Source: Pseudomonadota bacterium
GTDB lineage: Bacteria; Pseudomonadota; Alphaproteobacteria; CACIAM-22H2
Assembly (NCBI GenBank): GCA_020161965.1
Contig: JAIUNH010000011.1
Location: 1 to 20,462, forward strand
Length of the DNA: 20,462 nt
Direction: 5' to 3'
Shown: piece by piece, positions 19,388 through 20,462 of the stretch
How the letters are laid out: every line of letters begins with the position of its first letter
Numbering within the stretch: the stretch's first letter is position 1
Notes under the pieces: generated by a model
What the model was told of the DNA's origin: nothing
What the model saw: only the letters and a program-made list of their open reading frames with translations
Database searches by the model: none
Program-made: the position numbers and the translations under genes

Positions 19388-20462
19388 ATGGAAAGCCTGT
19401 CCCATATCCTTGCGGGTTTCGCGGTCGCCGTTCAGCCGGCCAATCTGCTGTTCGTGCTGATCGGCGTAACGGTGGGCACGGTCATCGGCGTGCTGCCGGG
19501 GATCGGTCCGTCGGCGGGCATCGCGTTGCTGATCCCGCTGACCTTCGGGATGGATCCGACGGCGGCGTTGATCATGCTGGCCGGCATCTATTACGGCGCC
19601 ATGTATGGCGGATCGATTACCTCGATCCTGGTCAATACGCCCGGCGAAGCGTCGTCGGTGATGACCGCGATCGACGGCCATCAAATGACGCGCAAGGGCC
19701 GCGCAGGCGCGGCCCTTGCCGTCGCGGCGATCGGTTCGTTTTTCGCGGGTACGGTCGGCATCGTGTTGCTGTCGCTGGCGGCGGTGCCGCTGACGAAATT
19801 CGCCTTGCGCTTTGGCCCGGCCGAATATTTCGCGCTGATGATCTTCGTGCTATCGGCCGTGTCGTCGATGACCGGCGGATCGCTGGGTCGCGCGATTATT
19901 GCGACGACCTTGGGATTGATGATCGCGACGATCGGTATCGACCTGCAAAGCGGCTTGCCGCGCTTCACGTTCGGCGTGCCCGAATTGCTGGAAGGGATCG
20001 ATTTTCTGATCGTCGTCGTCGGGCTGTTCGCGATCACGGAAGTCTTCCGTGGCTTCGAGGCGCTGCGCCAAGGCACGGTGGCGCCGAGCCGCCTGACCGG
20101 TTCGCTGTGGTTGACGCGCGAGGAATGGCGCCGTTCGGTGCCCGCGATCTTGCGCGGCACGGGGCTCGGCTTCGCGATCGGCGTGCTGCCGGGGGCCGGA
20201 GCGACGATCGCCTCGATCCTTTCATACGTCACCGAACGCAAGCTTGCGCGCGAACCCGAGCGTTTCGGCAAAGGCGCCATCGAAGGCGTGGCGGGACCGG
20301 AATCGGCGAACAACGCGGCGTCGGCCGGCGCCATGGTGCCGCTGCTGTCGCTGGGCATTCCCGGATCGGGCGCCACGGCGATCATCCTGGCGGCGTTCGT
20401 GATGTATGGCATCCAGCCCGGCCCGATGCTGTTCCAAACCCGGCCCGATCTGGTCTGGGGTT
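19388..20462 (+). CDS. tctA: Tripartite tricarboxylate transporter large permease (TctA), 3' end cut by window
   Basis: 358 codons visible; a full TctA is about 500 residues, so the last third lies beyond the window. Family signatures are strong: IGVTVGTVIGVLPGIGPSAG near the N-terminus, AGIYYGAMYGGSITSILVNTPGE at about 65-88, FGPAEYFALMIF near 140, and the second repeat unit GFAIGVLPGAGATIASILSY with GPESANNAASAGAMVPLLSL and GIPGSG near the end. It is the multi-spanning inner-membrane permease that moves the ligand delivered by the periplasmic TctC protein, driven by an ion gradient. The ATG at 19388 follows the tctB stop by 6 bp, and the sequence upstream shows no strong ribosome site, consistent with coupling. 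Confidence 0.95.
   Translation, partial: MESLSHILAGFAVAVQPANLLFVLIGVTVGTVIGVLPGIGPSAGIALLIPLTFGMDPTAALIMLAGIYYGAMYGGSITSILVNTPGEASSVMTAIDGHQMTRKGRAGAALAVAAIGSFFAGTVGIVLLSLAAVPLTKFALRFGPAEYFALMIFVLSAVSSMTGGSLGRAIIATTLGLMIATIGIDLQSGLPRFTFGVPELLEGIDFLIVVVGLFAITEVFRGFEALRQGTVAPSRLTGSLWLTREEWRRSVPAILRGTGLGFAIGVLPGAGATIASILSYVTERKLAREPERFGKGAIEGVAGPESANNAASAGAMVPLLSLGIPGSGATAIILAAFVMYGIQPGPMLFQTRPDLVWG

Overview
The window is high-GC, densely coding DNA that looks like a free-living alphaproteobacterial chromosome, probably Rhodospirillales-like. This is inferred from GC-rich codon use, an alphaproteobacterial-style FliG, the phosphonate operon type and a FixJ-type DNA-binding domain. No phage, insertion sequence, integrase or CRISPR array is visible, and the genes look chromosomal.

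Layout. (1) 1-2200, minus strand: the 5' part of hemN (anaerobic coproporphyrinogen III dehydrogenase), with an FNR/FixK-like site in front of it, and a LysR regulator. (2) 2201-6169, plus: a divergent promoter region and a compact phnW-phnA-phnY operon that would convert 2-aminoethylphosphonate to phosphonoacetaldehyde, then phosphonoacetate, then acetate plus phosphate. (3) 6209-9435: a small orphan gene of lower GC, a Tat-exported PhoX-family phosphatase, and a convergent lytic-transglycosylase-like gene. (4) 9584-9660: tRNA-Pro(CGG). (5) 9687-14408: a PAS plus FixJ-type HTH regulator, then a run of small envelope or stress-type genes: DUF883-like, a membrane protein, DUF3309, three lipoproteins (one OmpA-like), a BON-domain protein and a PRC-barrel protein. 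(6) 14470-16538: an isolated fliG and a divergent PhyH-type Fe(II)/2-oxoglutarate dioxygenase. (7) 16575-20462: a tripartite tricarboxylate transporter (TctC on minus; TctB and truncated TctA on plus) with an enolase-superfamily enzyme, probably a sugar-acid or organic-acid uptake and catabolism locus.

The most interesting signal is in region 5. Four transcription units (11048+, 12129+, 13820-, 14040+) share a 20-bp box with consensus GCGSGTAKWTTCCGRSSCTG. Each box is followed after 19-20 nt by a second element, CNTANCTW. The boxes lie at the correct orientation in front of each unit, two of them back to back between the BON and PRC genes. The neighbouring regulator has a FixJ-type HTH but a PAS domain in place of a receiver. 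I infer a small PAS-sensor/FixJ-HTH regulon controlling cell-envelope genes. I cannot show whether this is already described.

Regions 2 and 3 together suggest phosphorus scavenging from phosphonates and phosphate esters. The phosphonate genes have their own LysR regulator and two near-identical operator candidates four helical turns apart.
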